From: an uncultured Alphaproteobacteria bacterium
GTDB lineage: Bacteria > Pseudomonadota > Alphaproteobacteria > Puniceispirillales > Puniceispirillaceae
Direction of reading: 5' to 3'
Assembly: GCA_937924895.1 (NCBI GenBank)
Contig: CALEYP010000032.1
Coordinates: 1 to 21,594, forward strand
DNA length: 21,594 bases
Shown one piece after another: positions 1-6,854 of this stretch; the stretch's first letter is position 1, and every line of letters starts with the position of its first letter. The position numbers and the translations under genes are program-made. Under the pieces are notes generated by a model that was not told where the DNA came from, made no database searches, and saw only the letters and a list, made by a program, of their open reading frames with translations.

Positions 1-427
1 GGCGCATCCGGTCAATCTGCTCATTGATAGAGGATTCTTTTTCGATATAGGTATCAGAGCGTGGCACATAGGCCTCTGGCTGATAATAATCATAATAAGA
101 GACGAAATATTCGACCGCATTATTCGGAAATAGGCTTTTCATCTCGCCATAAAGCTGGGCAGCCAGTGTCTTGTTAGGCGCAAGGATGAGGGCCGGACGT
201 TTGGTCTCATTAATGACATGGGCGATGGTGAAGGTCTTGCCTGACCCTGTCACACCAAGCAGCACCTGATCACGCTCCTCTGCGGCAACACCAGACAGCA
301 ATTCGGCAATCGCGGCTGGCTGGTCACCATTTGGCGCAAAATTTGTTTGCAGCTCATAGGCGGCAGGGCCGGCATCTCTCTCGGCAAATAAGGTAGCTAA
401 AAGCTCATCACGTGTTTCTATAGACAT
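1..427 (-). CDS. uvrB: UvrABC excinuclease subunit B, N-terminal part (runs off the left edge)
   Basis: UvrB is the damage-verifying helicase-like subunit of cytoplasmic nucleotide excision repair; it is loaded by UvrA and recruits UvrC. Only the first 142 codons are present, read from an ATG at 427 down to base 1. The protein begins MSIETRDELL. Residues 58-65 are the Walker A loop GVTGSGKT, followed by the family-typical ILAPNKTLAAQLYGE. Residues 111-122 are YYDYYQPEAYVP, the base of the beta-hairpin that UvrB inserts between DNA strands. These motifs make the assignment very safe. No clear Shine-Dalgarno sequence precedes the ATG, and no LexA-type SOS box was seen in the 137-bp gap to the divergent aminotransferase. 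The rest of the gene lies outside the window. Confidence 0.97.
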   Translation of the reverse strand, partial: MSIETRDELLATLFAERDAGPAAYELQTNFAPNGDQPAAIAELLSGVAAEERDQVLLGVTGSGKTFTIAHVINETKRPALILAPNKTLAAQLYGEMKSLFPNNAVEYFVSYYDYYQPEAYVPRSDTYIEKESSINEQIDRMR

Positions 428-493
428 GATGCAAATCTAGTTCGCCTGCGGCCATTTGACCATAAGCAACCAGAAATCTTTTTCAGCTTTTTA

Positions 494-523
494 TTGGACA
501 GCACGCAGATTGAGGCGTATTTT
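494..523 (+). promoter_or_regulatory. candidate promoter of the aminotransferase gene
   Basis: TTGGAC at 494-499 and TATTTT at 518-523 are separated by 18 bases, 42 bases before the ATG. The match is modest and read by eye. A Shine-Dalgarno-like GAGGAGAT lies just before the start codon at 565. Confidence 0.35.
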
Positions 524-564
524 TGCATCACTTTTCAACATAATTCCGACAGAGGAGATCAGCG

Positions 565-1773
565 ATGCTAGCTGATAGACTATCTCGTATTAAACCATCA
601 CCAACCATTGCTGTTTCAACGAAGGCAGCTGAGTTAAAAGCCGCCGGCCATGATGTGATCGGCCTCGGCGCTGGTGAACCTGATTTCGATACGCCTGACC
701 ACGTCAAAGAGGCCGCGTCACGCGCCATGGCAGATGGCAAAACTAAATATACGGCTGTTGATGGAATTCCTGAATTAAAACAAGCCATTGTCGATAAATT
801 TCAGCGTGAAAATAACATCACAACAAAGACCGCAGAGGTCACAGTCGGCACAGGCGGCAAACAGGTATTATATAATGCGCTGATGGCGACAGTGAACCCA
901 GGTGATGAAGTGATCATCCCTGCCCCTTATTGGGTGTCATATCCTGATATGGTGCTGTTGGCCGAAGGTGTACCAGTGCCTGTGTCTTGTCCGCAAGAGG
1001 TTGGCTTTAAGCTCACACCAGCGGCGCTTGATGCTGCGATTACACCAAAAACCAAATGGTTGATTCTCAATAGCCCATCAAATCCAACAGGTGCTGGCTA
1101 TAGTGCCGCTGAATTAGCGGCGCTTGCCGATGTGTTGCGTCGTCATGAACATGTGATGGTGATGTGCGATGATATGTATGAACATCTTGTCTATGATGGG
1201 TTCAAATTCTCCACTTTGGTAGAGGTCGCTCCAGACCTTCAGCCGCGCACCTTAACCTGTAATGGTGTGTCGAAGGCCTATTGCATGACAGGCTGGCGGA
1301 TTGGCTATGCCTGTGGTCCGCAACCTTTGATTAAGGCGATGGCTAAAATCCAGTCACAATCAACATCAAGCCCGAATTCAATCGCACAGCATGCGGCAGT
1401 TGCTGCTCTGAATGGTCCACTTGATTTCATGGCAAATAATCTCGTCCATTTCGCAGAACGTCGCACTTTGGTCGTGAATGCCTTGAATGAGATTGATGGT
1501 CTTGATTGCCCAACACCTGATGGCGCCTTTTATGTCTATCCAAATTGTTCTGGCGTGATTGGGGCAACACGCCCTGATGGTCAGGTCATCACCTCAGATG
1601 GTGATTTTGTAACCTGGCTCCTAGAAGAAGGCGGCGTCGCGGCCGTGCAGGGGGCGGCCTTTGGTCTTGAACCTCATTTCCGTATTTCCTATGCCACCTC
1701 TACCGCTGCTCTCGAAGATGCGATGGCACGAATTAAGCGGGCCACAGATGCGCTAACCAAAGCTGATAGCTAG
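565..1773 (+). CDS. aatA: class I pyridoxal-phosphate aminotransferase (aspartate / prephenate type)
   Basis: A 402-residue fold-type I aminotransferase of the Ib subgroup. It transfers the amino group of glutamate or aspartate between aspartate and oxaloacetate; many alphaproteobacterial members also transaminate prephenate to arogenate for Phe/Tyr synthesis. Visible landmarks are the N-terminal GLGAGEPDFDTP (33-44), PSNPTG with the cofactor-contacting Asn173, Asp202 and Tyr205 in CDDMYEHL, the Schiff-base Lys237 in GVSKAYCMTGWRIG, and the carboxylate-binding Arg373 in FRISYATS. All key residues are present and the length is normal. The ATG at 565 follows a GAGGAG ribosome site. The gene is divergent from uvrB and ends 22 bases before a strong terminator, so it is probably monocistronic. 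The symbol is a family-level call; aspC is the other common name, and aspartate versus prephenate preference cannot be read from sequence. Confidence 0.93.
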   Translation: MLADRLSRIKPSPTIAVSTKAAELKAAGHDVIGLGAGEPDFDTPDHVKEAASRAMADGKTKYTAVDGIPELKQAIVDKFQRENNITTKTAEVTVGTGGKQVLYNALMATVNPGDEVIIPAPYWVSYPDMVLLAEGVPVPVSCPQEVGFKLTPAALDAAITPKTKWLILNSPSNPTGAGYSAAELAALADVLRRHEHVMVMCDDMYEHLVYDGFKFSTLVEVAPDLQPRTLTCNGVSKAYCMTGWRIGYACGPQPLIKAMAKIQSQSTSSPNSIAQHAAVAALNGPLDFMANNLVHFAERRTLVVNALNEIDGLDCPTPDGAFYVYPNCSGVIGATRPDGQVITSDGDFVTWLLEEGGVAAVQGAAFGLEPHFRISYATSTAALEDAMARIKRATDALTKADS

Positions 1774-1795
1774 TCGCTCATCTACGAATAGTCAT

Positions 1796-1829
1796 AAAAA
1801 GCCCGTCTGTTTCGAGAGACGGGCTTTTT
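1796..1829 (+). terminator. rho-independent terminator after the aminotransferase
   Basis: The perfect 8-bp GC-rich stem GCCCGTCT / AGACGGGC (1801-1808 with 1817-1824) has an 8-base loop. It is preceded by five A and followed by five T, so it may act in both directions. It lies 22 bases after the aminotransferase stop codon. Confidence 0.92.
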
Positions 1830-1837
1830 CTTTGCCA

Positions 1838-1869
1838 TTAACGAAAAATTAACCTTTAGCCGATATCAT
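1838..1869 (+). promoter_or_regulatory. CtrA-type promoter of the small membrane protein gene
   Basis: TTAA (1838-1841), seven bases, then TTAAC (1849-1853) match the alphaproteobacterial CtrA consensus TTAA-N7-TTAAC exactly. A good -10 element TATCAT (1864-1869) lies so that the -35 position, 17 bases upstream of it, falls inside the box; that is the layout of CtrA-activated promoters. The predicted transcript would start near 1876, about 30 bases before the ATG at 1905. The motif match is seen in the sequence; that CtrA binds it is inference. Confidence 0.5.
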
Positions 1870-1904
1870 GACAGCGCTCTTTACAGATATGTCAGGAGGT
1901 TATC

Positions 1905-2081
1905 ATGATACAGAAAGAGGCACGGCCAACGCCAAACTCAACGCAGCTCCTCTCCTTTTTGGTGATAGTGATGCTATTAGTCATCTGGGTGATTTTCGGC
2001 TTTAACGAGACGCCAGACCCAGCGGTGATTGGCGAAATGCATCCGGCAAGCACATCGCTGCCAGCGAATGAACCGCAATAA
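1905..2081 (+). CDS. small single-pass membrane protein, 58 residues, unknown function
   Basis: A short reading frame with strong translation signals: AGGAGGT at 1894-1900, four bases before the ATG. The product has a basic, proline-containing N-terminus (MIQKEARPTPNS), one hydrophobic helix at about residues 15-33 (LLSFLVIVMLLVIWVIFGF), and a hydrophilic C-terminal tail of about 25 residues rich in Pro, Glu and Ser. The charge pattern suggests N-terminus inside, tail in the periplasm. I do not recognise a family. Its promoter region carries an exact CtrA-type box, so a cell-cycle or motility-linked membrane role is possible, but this is inference. It lies between the aminotransferase terminator and a convergent tRNA gene, so it looks monocistronic. 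It is shorter than usual annotation cut-offs and may be missing from automatic annotations. Confidence 0.65.
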   Translation: MIQKEARPTPNSTQLLSFLVIVMLLVIWVIFGFNETPDPAVIGEMHPASTSLPANEPQ

Positions 2082-2096
2082 GAGGAGGGGGAAGGG

Positions 2097-2173
2097 TGGT
2101 GGGCCCGGCAGGACTCGAACCTGCAACAACACGGTTATGAGCCGTGGGTTCTAACCAATTGAACTACAGGCCC
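2097..2173 (-). tRNA. tRNA with anticodon CAT, probably tRNA-Ile2 (lysidine type)
   Basis: A complete 77-base cloverleaf with encoded CCA (2097-2099 on the plus strand). The acceptor stem GGGCCTG pairs with CGGGCCC with one G-U pair; the discriminator is A. The anticodon stem CACGG/CCGTG encloses the loop CTCATAA, giving anticodon CAT. The T arm contains GGTTCGAGTCC. CAT anticodons occur in initiator Met, elongator Met and Ile2 tRNAs. The paired first position of the acceptor stem excludes a typical bacterial initiator. The GGGCCTG acceptor arm resembles isoleucine tRNAs, so Ile2, modified by TilS at C34, is the best guess; elongator Met remains possible. The gene follows rpoD on the same strand after 44 bases. 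Confidence 0.93.
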
Positions 2174-2197
2174 CTTTGCCCTTATCGTTCCATCAAA

Positions 2198-2220
2198 CCA
2201 GCTGTGATATCGCTGGCTTA
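2198..2220 (-). terminator. weak hairpin after rpoD
   Basis: CCAGC (2198-2202) pairs with GCTGG (2212-2216); adjacent A-T and G-U pairs extend the stem towards the rpoD stop codon. Only three T follow on the minus strand, so termination would be partial and rpoD transcripts may read into the tRNA gene downstream. Confidence 0.35.
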
Positions 2221-4215
2221 ATGTTCGAGGAAGCTCCGCAATTTCCGAGACCGTGACGGATGTTTGAGTTTCCGCAGGGCTTTGGCTTCGATCTGTCTGA
2301 TACGTTCTCTGGTGACAGAGAATTGCTGACCAACTTCTTCTAATGTGTGGTCGGTATTCATACCAATGCCAAAGCGCATACGCAAGACTCTCTCTTCACG
2401 CGGCGTGAGGCTCGCGAGCACTCTTGTGGTTGTCTCACGTAGATTTGACTGGATGGCCGCATCCAAAGGCTGCACGGCATTCTTATCTTCGATGAAATCA
2501 CCAAGCTGGCTATCTTCTTCATCACCAATCGGTGTTTCCAAAGAAATAGGCTCTTTCGCAATTTTGAGCACCTTGCGCACCTTATCAAGGGGCATAGATA
2601 GCTTATCTGCCAATTCTTCAGGGGTCGGTTCGCGTCCAATTTCATGCAACATATGACGAGAGGTACGGATCAATTTATTGATCGTCTCAATCATATGAAC
2701 AGGGATACGGATGGTGCGGGCCTGATCGGCGATTGAGCGTGTGATCGCCTGTCTAATCCACCAGGTGGCATAGGTTGAGAATTTATAGCCGCGGCGATAT
2801 TCGAATTTATCAACCGCCTTCATCAGGCCGATATTGCCTTCTTGGATGAGATCCAAGAATTGCAGTCCGCGATTGGTATATTTCTTCGCAATAGAGATCA
2901 CCAAACGCAGATTGGCTTCTACCATCTCTTTCTTGGCACGTGCGGCTTCTCTTTGGCCGCGCTGAACGGTTTGAATGACTTCTCTGAACTCAGGGATAGA
3001 CAGCCCGACATCTTCGATCATCAAGCTCATTTTTTCCTGTGTTTGGGCAATGGCCTCACTATGTTTGTCAGTCATTTTGCGCCATGCCGCTGTGCTATAG
3101 CTATCACCTGGCCAATTTTTGACAATCTCACGCCCTGTCCACGCTTCGATAAATTGCGCGCGATTCACTTTACAATCCGTCGCAAAGCGCAGCATCTGCC
3201 CTTCCAAGGCTGTGACATGGCGGTTTAAGTCAAATAGCTGTTCAGACAGCGCTTCAAGGCGGCCCGTATTTAAATGCACAGCTTCCATCTTTTCAGCCAA
3301 AGTGATGCGTGCCATCAATAGGGCTTGCTCATCAGCTGCCGCCACAGGCTTATCAGCTGCCATTAATTTCAATTTGGCTTGCTGTAATTTGTTAAAGGCG
3401 GCAAAGGCTTTATCCACTTCTTTAAAGCTCGCAAACACATCATCATAGATGGCTTCTTCCATGGCAGCGAGCGACATATTCAGATCATCATACTCATCAT
3501 CATCTGAGCTGCTGGCCTCTGTGCCATCGCCTGCTTCATCTTCTTGACCGTCTTCGGCTTCGTCTTCAGCTTCGTCTTCTTCCTCATCATCAGTCAGGTC
3601 AGACATCTCTGCGTCATCACCACCTTCGAGGTTAATCTCATTCTGATCGACCAGCGGTGTGCCGTTGAGCTTGGTATAGGTGGTATCCAAATCAATGATA
3701 TCGCGAAGCGGCACAATGCCTTCTTCAACCTGTTTGGCCCATTGCAATAAGGCGCGGATGGTAAGCGGGCTTTCATACAAGCCGCCAATCATCATCTCAC
3801 GGCCGGCTTCAATGCGCTTGGCAATTGCAATCTCACCCTCACGTGATAGCAATTCAACCGTTCCCATTTCCCGCAAATACATGCGCACAGGATCATCAGA
3901 CCCAGAGACATCTGAATCAGATAAATTCCCTGAGGGGGTATCGCTGTCATTATTATCGCCATCAGACGCCGTATCATCATCGGCTGAATCAACAACATTG
4001 ACGCCCATCTCTGATAAGGCGGCCATCACATCTTCAATTTGCTCTGATGATAATTCATCTTGTGGCAGAGCAGCATTCAACTCATCATGCGTGACATAGC
4101 CGCGTTCTTTACCAAGTTTGATCAGCTTTTTAATGCTTGAGCTACTTGTATCCAGAACTGGCGCATCGCCTTTGGTTTCAGGGGTGTCTGCTGCTGCTGT
4201 TGCTTTACGTGCCAT
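2218..4215 (-). CDS. rpoD: RNA polymerase primary sigma factor (sigma-70)
   Basis: The 665-residue housekeeping sigma factor, which directs RNA polymerase to -35/-10 promoters. Region 1.1 is near residues 26-75. Region 1.2 starts at DDPVRMYLREMGTVELLSREGE (about 107-128). A long non-conserved insert fills about 150-420 and holds an extremely acidic stretch (about 198-245). Regions 2.1-2.4 are EANLRLVISIAKKY through TYATWWIRQAITRSIADQAR (about 433-500), region 3 about 505-580, and region 4 TPREERVLRMRFGIG through the helix-turn-helix VTRERIRQIEAKALRKLK (about 604-651). The end RSRKLRSFLEH is typical. The ATG at 4215 follows a GGGAGACC purine run. The gene starts 68 bases downstream of dnaG on the same strand, the classic macromolecular-synthesis pairing. 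Confidence 0.98.
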   Translation of the reverse strand: MARKATAAADTPETKGDAPVLDTSSSSIKKLIKLGKERGYVTHDELNAALPQDELSSEQIEDVMAALSEMGVNVVDSADDDTASDGDNNDSDTPSGNLSDSDVSGSDDPVRMYLREMGTVELLSREGEIAIAKRIEAGREMMIGGLYESPLTIRALLQWAKQVEEGIVPLRDIIDLDTTYTKLNGTPLVDQNEINLEGGDDAEMSDLTDDEEEDEAEDEAEDGQEDEAGDGTEASSSDDDEYDDLNMSLAAMEEAIYDDVFASFKEVDKAFAAFNKLQQAKLKLMAADKPVAAADEQALLMARITLAEKMEAVHLNTGRLEALSEQLFDLNRHVTALEGQMLRFATDCKVNRAQFIEAWTGREIVKNWPGDSYSTAAWRKMTDKHSEAIAQTQEKMSLMIEDVGLSIPEFREVIQTVQRGQREAARAKKEMVEANLRLVISIAKKYTNRGLQFLDLIQEGNIGLMKAVDKFEYRRGYKFSTYATWWIRQAITRSIADQARTIRIPVHMIETINKLIRTSRHMLHEIGREPTPEELADKLSMPLDKVRKVLKIAKEPISLETPIGDEEDSQLGDFIEDKNAVQPLDAAIQSNLRETTTRVLASLTPREERVLRMRFGIGMNTDHTLEEVGQQFSVTRERIRQIEAKALRKLKHPSRSRKLRSFLEH

Positions 4216-4283
4216 ATAGCTATGGTCTCCCGCTTGTCAAAAAATCTACCCACCACGCTGAGGGCGAGGCCAAACCGATTATC

Positions 4284-5951
4284 CTACTTCGGTAATCGCG
4301 CCATCAGATCAGCGATCAAGCGATCGACTTTCTCTTGGCTTAGCGATTCTGGCGGCGCTCCCAGACGCGACACCATATCATTCCCAAAACATTCAGACAA
4401 TATCTGGCTATGACCTGTCTCCTGTAAATGGTGTCTGAGGGCATCACCGTCAAGGTCAGCATCGCGAATCACCGCATCTAATATCTCTTTTTTTGCATCT
4501 TCGAGCCGTTTATCGCCGCCTAATTGTGCAAAATCGGCCAAAGATAGCTCTTCATAATGATCTGTGATTCGGCTGGGATGGGCGGTGAAAAGCGCTAACA
4601 TGGCTACCAGCCGCATACGCGCCCCTGTTTGTGGGCGGCGGGTTGGCCGCATCATCGGCCCTCTGCCAGAGCTGGCGCCACCGCTGCGTAATTGGGCACG
4701 CAAGCCCGCAATGCGATATTCGATCTCATCGCCATAGGATTGGCGGGTCTGCGTATGGCTGATGGTTTTTACGAGGTCGCGCAGCTGCTGGAAAAAGGCC
4801 GTCCGCCCTGCCGGATCATTCACATTAAAATGCTGGGCCATTTGCGTCCATAGCGCTTCGGTGAGGCTCGCCGCTGAGGCGATAATGGCTTTGAACGCTT
4901 CAACGCCTTCATCGGCTAGGATGTCATCTGGGTCTTTGCCTGTTGGCATCACCGCAATGCGCACAGATTTTCCAGGCTCTAACACTGGCAGAATTCGCTC
5001 AATCGCGCGTAATGCGGCTTGCTGTCCTGCCTTATCTCCATCAAAACAAAGCACAGGCTCATCATGCAATTTCCAGACCAAGCTAATCTGCTGTTCGGTC
5101 AAAGCGGTGCCAAGCGGGGCGAGGGCTGCGCCGGCATGGGCAGCACTCACCGCAATCACATCCATATAGCCTTCCACCACCAATAAAGGCAGGTTCCGCC
5201 GCACTCGTTCTCGCGCTTGTCCCCATCCATAAAGCACCGCTTTTTTGGCAAAAGTTGGCCCATCAGGGGAGTTCAGATATTTTGGCATGGCATCACCCAT
5301 CGCGCGTGCGCCAAAGGCGATAACCGCCCCTTGGCGGTTGCAAATCGGATAGATGATACGGTCACGGAAATAATCATAGAGCGACTTGTCACGATCAGAG
5401 CGGCCACAGAGCCCGGCTGTCACCAATGTCTCTTCATCAAAGCCGCGCGCCATGAGATGGGCGCGCAAGCCTTGGCGCGGGGCATAGCCAATTTGAAAAT
5501 CGGCCAAAGTGGCGGCTGATAGGCCGCGTTGGGTGAGGTAGCGACGGGCCGCCCCAGCCGCATCTGTCTCTAATTGCTGGCGATAAAATTGCGCGGCAGC
5601 CTCAAGCGCTTCCATCACAGATTGCCGGCGCTTTTGTTTCACAGGGTCAATCGGACGCTGGTCAGGGATTGGCACACCTGCCATTTCTGCTAGCCGCTTT
5701 ACCGCTTCGGTGAAATCAAGCCCTTCACTTTCCCGCAAATAAGATATGGCATCACCGCCCGCCCCACAGCCAAAGCAATAATAATACCCCTCATCATCAT
5801 TGACGGAAAAAGAGGGGGTCTTTTCATTATGAAAGGGGCAAAGTCCAGAATGGCGACGGCCCTTGCGCGTTAATTTCACACGCTTGCCAATCACATTTGA
5901 TAGCGTGATTCGCGACCTCACATCATCAATGAAATCAGGCGTGAATGCCAT
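4284..5951 (-). CDS. dnaG: DNA primase
   Basis: DnaG makes the RNA primers for replication and works with the DnaB helicase. The 555-residue product has the N-terminal CHC2 zinc finger (Cys38, His41, Cys59, Cys62 in LCPFHNEKTPSFS and YYYCFGCGAGG). The RNA polymerase core includes YLNSPDGPTFAKK (225-237). The Toprim centre has Glu260 in VVEGYMDVIA and Asp304/Asp306 in CFDGDKAGQ, the metal-binding residues. The C-terminal helicase-binding region (about 440-555) is weakly conserved, as usual. The length is at the short end for alphaproteobacteria. The ATG at 5951 is preceded by purine-rich GAGAGGAAAAGGG. It lies directly upstream of rpoD and was probably transcribed with it. A terminator-like hairpin separates it from yqeY upstream, so it should have its own promoter. 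Confidence 0.98.
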   Translation of the reverse strand: MAFTPDFIDDVRSRITLSNVIGKRVKLTRKGRRHSGLCPFHNEKTPSFSVNDDEGYYYCFGCGAGGDAISYLRESEGLDFTEAVKRLAEMAGVPIPDQRPIDPVKQKRRQSVMEALEAAAQFYRQQLETDAAGAARRYLTQRGLSAATLADFQIGYAPRQGLRAHLMARGFDEETLVTAGLCGRSDRDKSLYDYFRDRIIYPICNRQGAVIAFGARAMGDAMPKYLNSPDGPTFAKKAVLYGWGQARERVRRNLPLLVVEGYMDVIAVSAAHAGAALAPLGTALTEQQISLVWKLHDEPVLCFDGDKAGQQAALRAIERILPVLEPGKSVRIAVMPTGKDPDDILADEGVEAFKAIIASAASLTEALWTQMAQHFNVNDPAGRTAFFQQLRDLVKTISHTQTRQSYGDEIEYRIAGLRAQLRSGGASSGRGPMMRPTRRPQTGARMRLVAMLALFTAHPSRITDHYEELSLADFAQLGGDKRLEDAKKEILDAVIRDADLDGDALRHHLQETGHSQILSECFGNDMVSRLGAPPESLSQEKVDRLIADLMARLPK

Positions 5952-5969
5952 GCTCTACCCTTTTCCTCT

Positions 5970-5982
5970 CACGCCTGGCGTG
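5970..5982. repeat. 13-bp dyad in the dnaG leader
   Basis: CACGCC-T-GGCGTG is a perfect inverted repeat lying 19 bases upstream of the dnaG start and downstream of the proposed promoter. As RNA it could form a small 5-bp hairpin in the leader. No function can be read from it. Confidence 0.35.
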
Positions 5983-5996
5983 CCTGTTCTAATGCT

Positions 5997-6025
5997 ATTA
6001 TCCTAGCGCAAAGCCGCGATGAAAA
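5997..6025 (-). promoter_or_regulatory. candidate dnaG-rpoD promoter
   Basis: On the minus strand TTTTCA (6020-6025) and GATAAT (5997-6002) are spaced by 17 bases, about 46 bases upstream of the dnaG ATG. The -10 matches 5 of 6 and the -35 matches 4 of 6 consensus bases. A separate promoter here fits with the hairpin that closes off yqeY upstream. Confidence 0.4.
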
Positions 6026-6055
6026 ACAAGCAAGCCCCCTGCGCCTTAAAATGAC

Positions 6056-6078
6056 AAAGAGGGGTGACCCCCTCTTTT
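6056..6078. terminator. bidirectional hairpin between yqeY and dnaG
   Basis: AAAGAGGGG (6056-6064) pairs with CCCCTCTTT (6069-6077), a perfect 9-bp stem with a 4-base loop. It lies 42 bases past the yqeY stop codon, in the gap before dnaG. The ends of the stem itself are A/T runs, so it resembles an intrinsic terminator on both strands, although the minus-strand T tract is short. Confidence 0.6.
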
Positions 6079-6119
6079 ATATCATGTGACATTATATCAT
6101 GGCATGAAGAGGCGGTTTG

Positions 6120-6581
6120 CTATTCCGCTTGCATGAGCCGTGCTTTGACAAGGCCACTAGCGGCACCAAAATCAATCTGGCCGGCATATTTCACCTTCAT
6201 AATGCCCATCACCTTGCCCATATCACGGACGGAGGCAGCGCCTGATTCGGCAATCGCCTCTTCAATCGCTGCTTTTGTTTCTTCGTCACTTAATTGGGTG
6301 GGCAAGAATTTCTGAATCACACGAATTTCTTCTTGTTCAGACGCGGCAAGGTCAAGACGATTGCCATCTGTATATAATTTCGCCGATTCGGTGCGTTGCT
6401 TAATCATGGTTTGTAATAAAGAGAGAATCTCATCATCTGAGATACCGTCTGTATTGCCTTTGCTGCGCGCGGCGATATCGCGATCTTTCAGCGCGGCAGT
6501 AATCAAGCGGATTGTTGCTAGCGCAGTCTTATCTTTATCTTTCAGGGCGTCTTTCTGCGCTTTGCTAATGGCCTCACGCAT
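6120..6581 (-). CDS. GatB/YqeY domain protein
   Basis: A 153-residue member of the YqeY family, related to the tail domain of the tRNA-dependent amidotransferase subunit GatB. The molecular role of the stand-alone form is not well defined; tRNA binding is usually supposed. The N-terminal helical half contains KDALKDKDKTALATIRLITAALKDRDI. The C-terminal half carries the family-typical SVRDMGKVMGIMKVKYAGQIDFGAASGLVKARL. The length is normal. Two ATGs are adjacent (6584 and 6581); AAGGAGG at 6587-6593 is only two bases from the first but five from the second, so 6581 is preferred. It precedes dnaG-rpoD on the same strand, a common alphaproteobacterial order, and is divergent from carA. A hairpin after the gene probably ends its transcript. 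Confidence 0.93.
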   Translation of the reverse strand: MREAISKAQKDALKDKDKTALATIRLITAALKDRDIAARSKGNTDGISDDEILSLLQTMIKQRTESAKLYTDGNRLDLAASEQEEIRVIQKFLPTQLSDEETKAAIEEAIAESGAASVRDMGKVMGIMKVKYAGQIDFGAASGLVKARLMQAE

Positions 6582-6649
6582 CATAGCCTCCTTGAGTTTG
6601 TTCCGTGGGGGACTGATGAAGCCAACGCGCCACCAGACCGGAGGGGCCT

Positions 6650-6676
6650 TTTATAGCAGGAATTTTCACCAGACAA
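6650..6676 (-). promoter_or_regulatory. possible yqeY promoter
   Basis: On the minus strand TTGTCT (6671-6676) and TATAAA (6650-6655) are spaced by 15 bases, about 69 bases upstream of the yqeY start. The -10 is good, but the short spacing makes this a weak call. Confidence 0.25.
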
Positions 6677-6708
6677 GAAAAATATCGTTATTTGAGGGGC
6701 GCCAGCCC

Positions 6709-6738
6709 TTGACCTTTGCCCTGCTTTCACTGTATCAA
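6709..6738 (+). promoter_or_regulatory. candidate carA promoter
   Basis: TTGACC (6709-6714) and TATCAA (6733-6738) are spaced by 18 bases. They match 5 of 6 and 4 of 6 consensus bases. The transcript would have a leader of about 110 bases before the carA ATG. No arginine- or pyrimidine-responsive attenuator was seen in it. Confidence 0.45.
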
Positions 6739-6854
6739 ATGGCAATTTTGCGCAGATTTTGCCCACCATACCCCAAAGTGCTTGGAAAAGCGCTGGGTAG
6801 ACTGCGAAAAATGACCGTATTTGTAGATTTTTTGACGTCGAGGTTTTGGCACGC

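Noticed and set aside
428..564. Possible LexA-type SOS box upstream of uvrB
   Set aside because: One GTTC half at 441-444 was seen, but no second half at the required spacing.
2842..3448. Plus-strand open frames opposite rpoD
   Set aside because: They lie entirely within rpoD on the other strand and show no family motifs; they follow from codon bias of the real gene.
6078..6101. Direct repeat TATATCATG / TATATCATG as a repeat element
   Set aside because: Only two short AT-rich copies; likely chance.
6846..6854. TTG start for carA, nine bases upstream of the ATG
   Set aside because: It is one base from the ribosome site, and the ATG gives a workable spacing.
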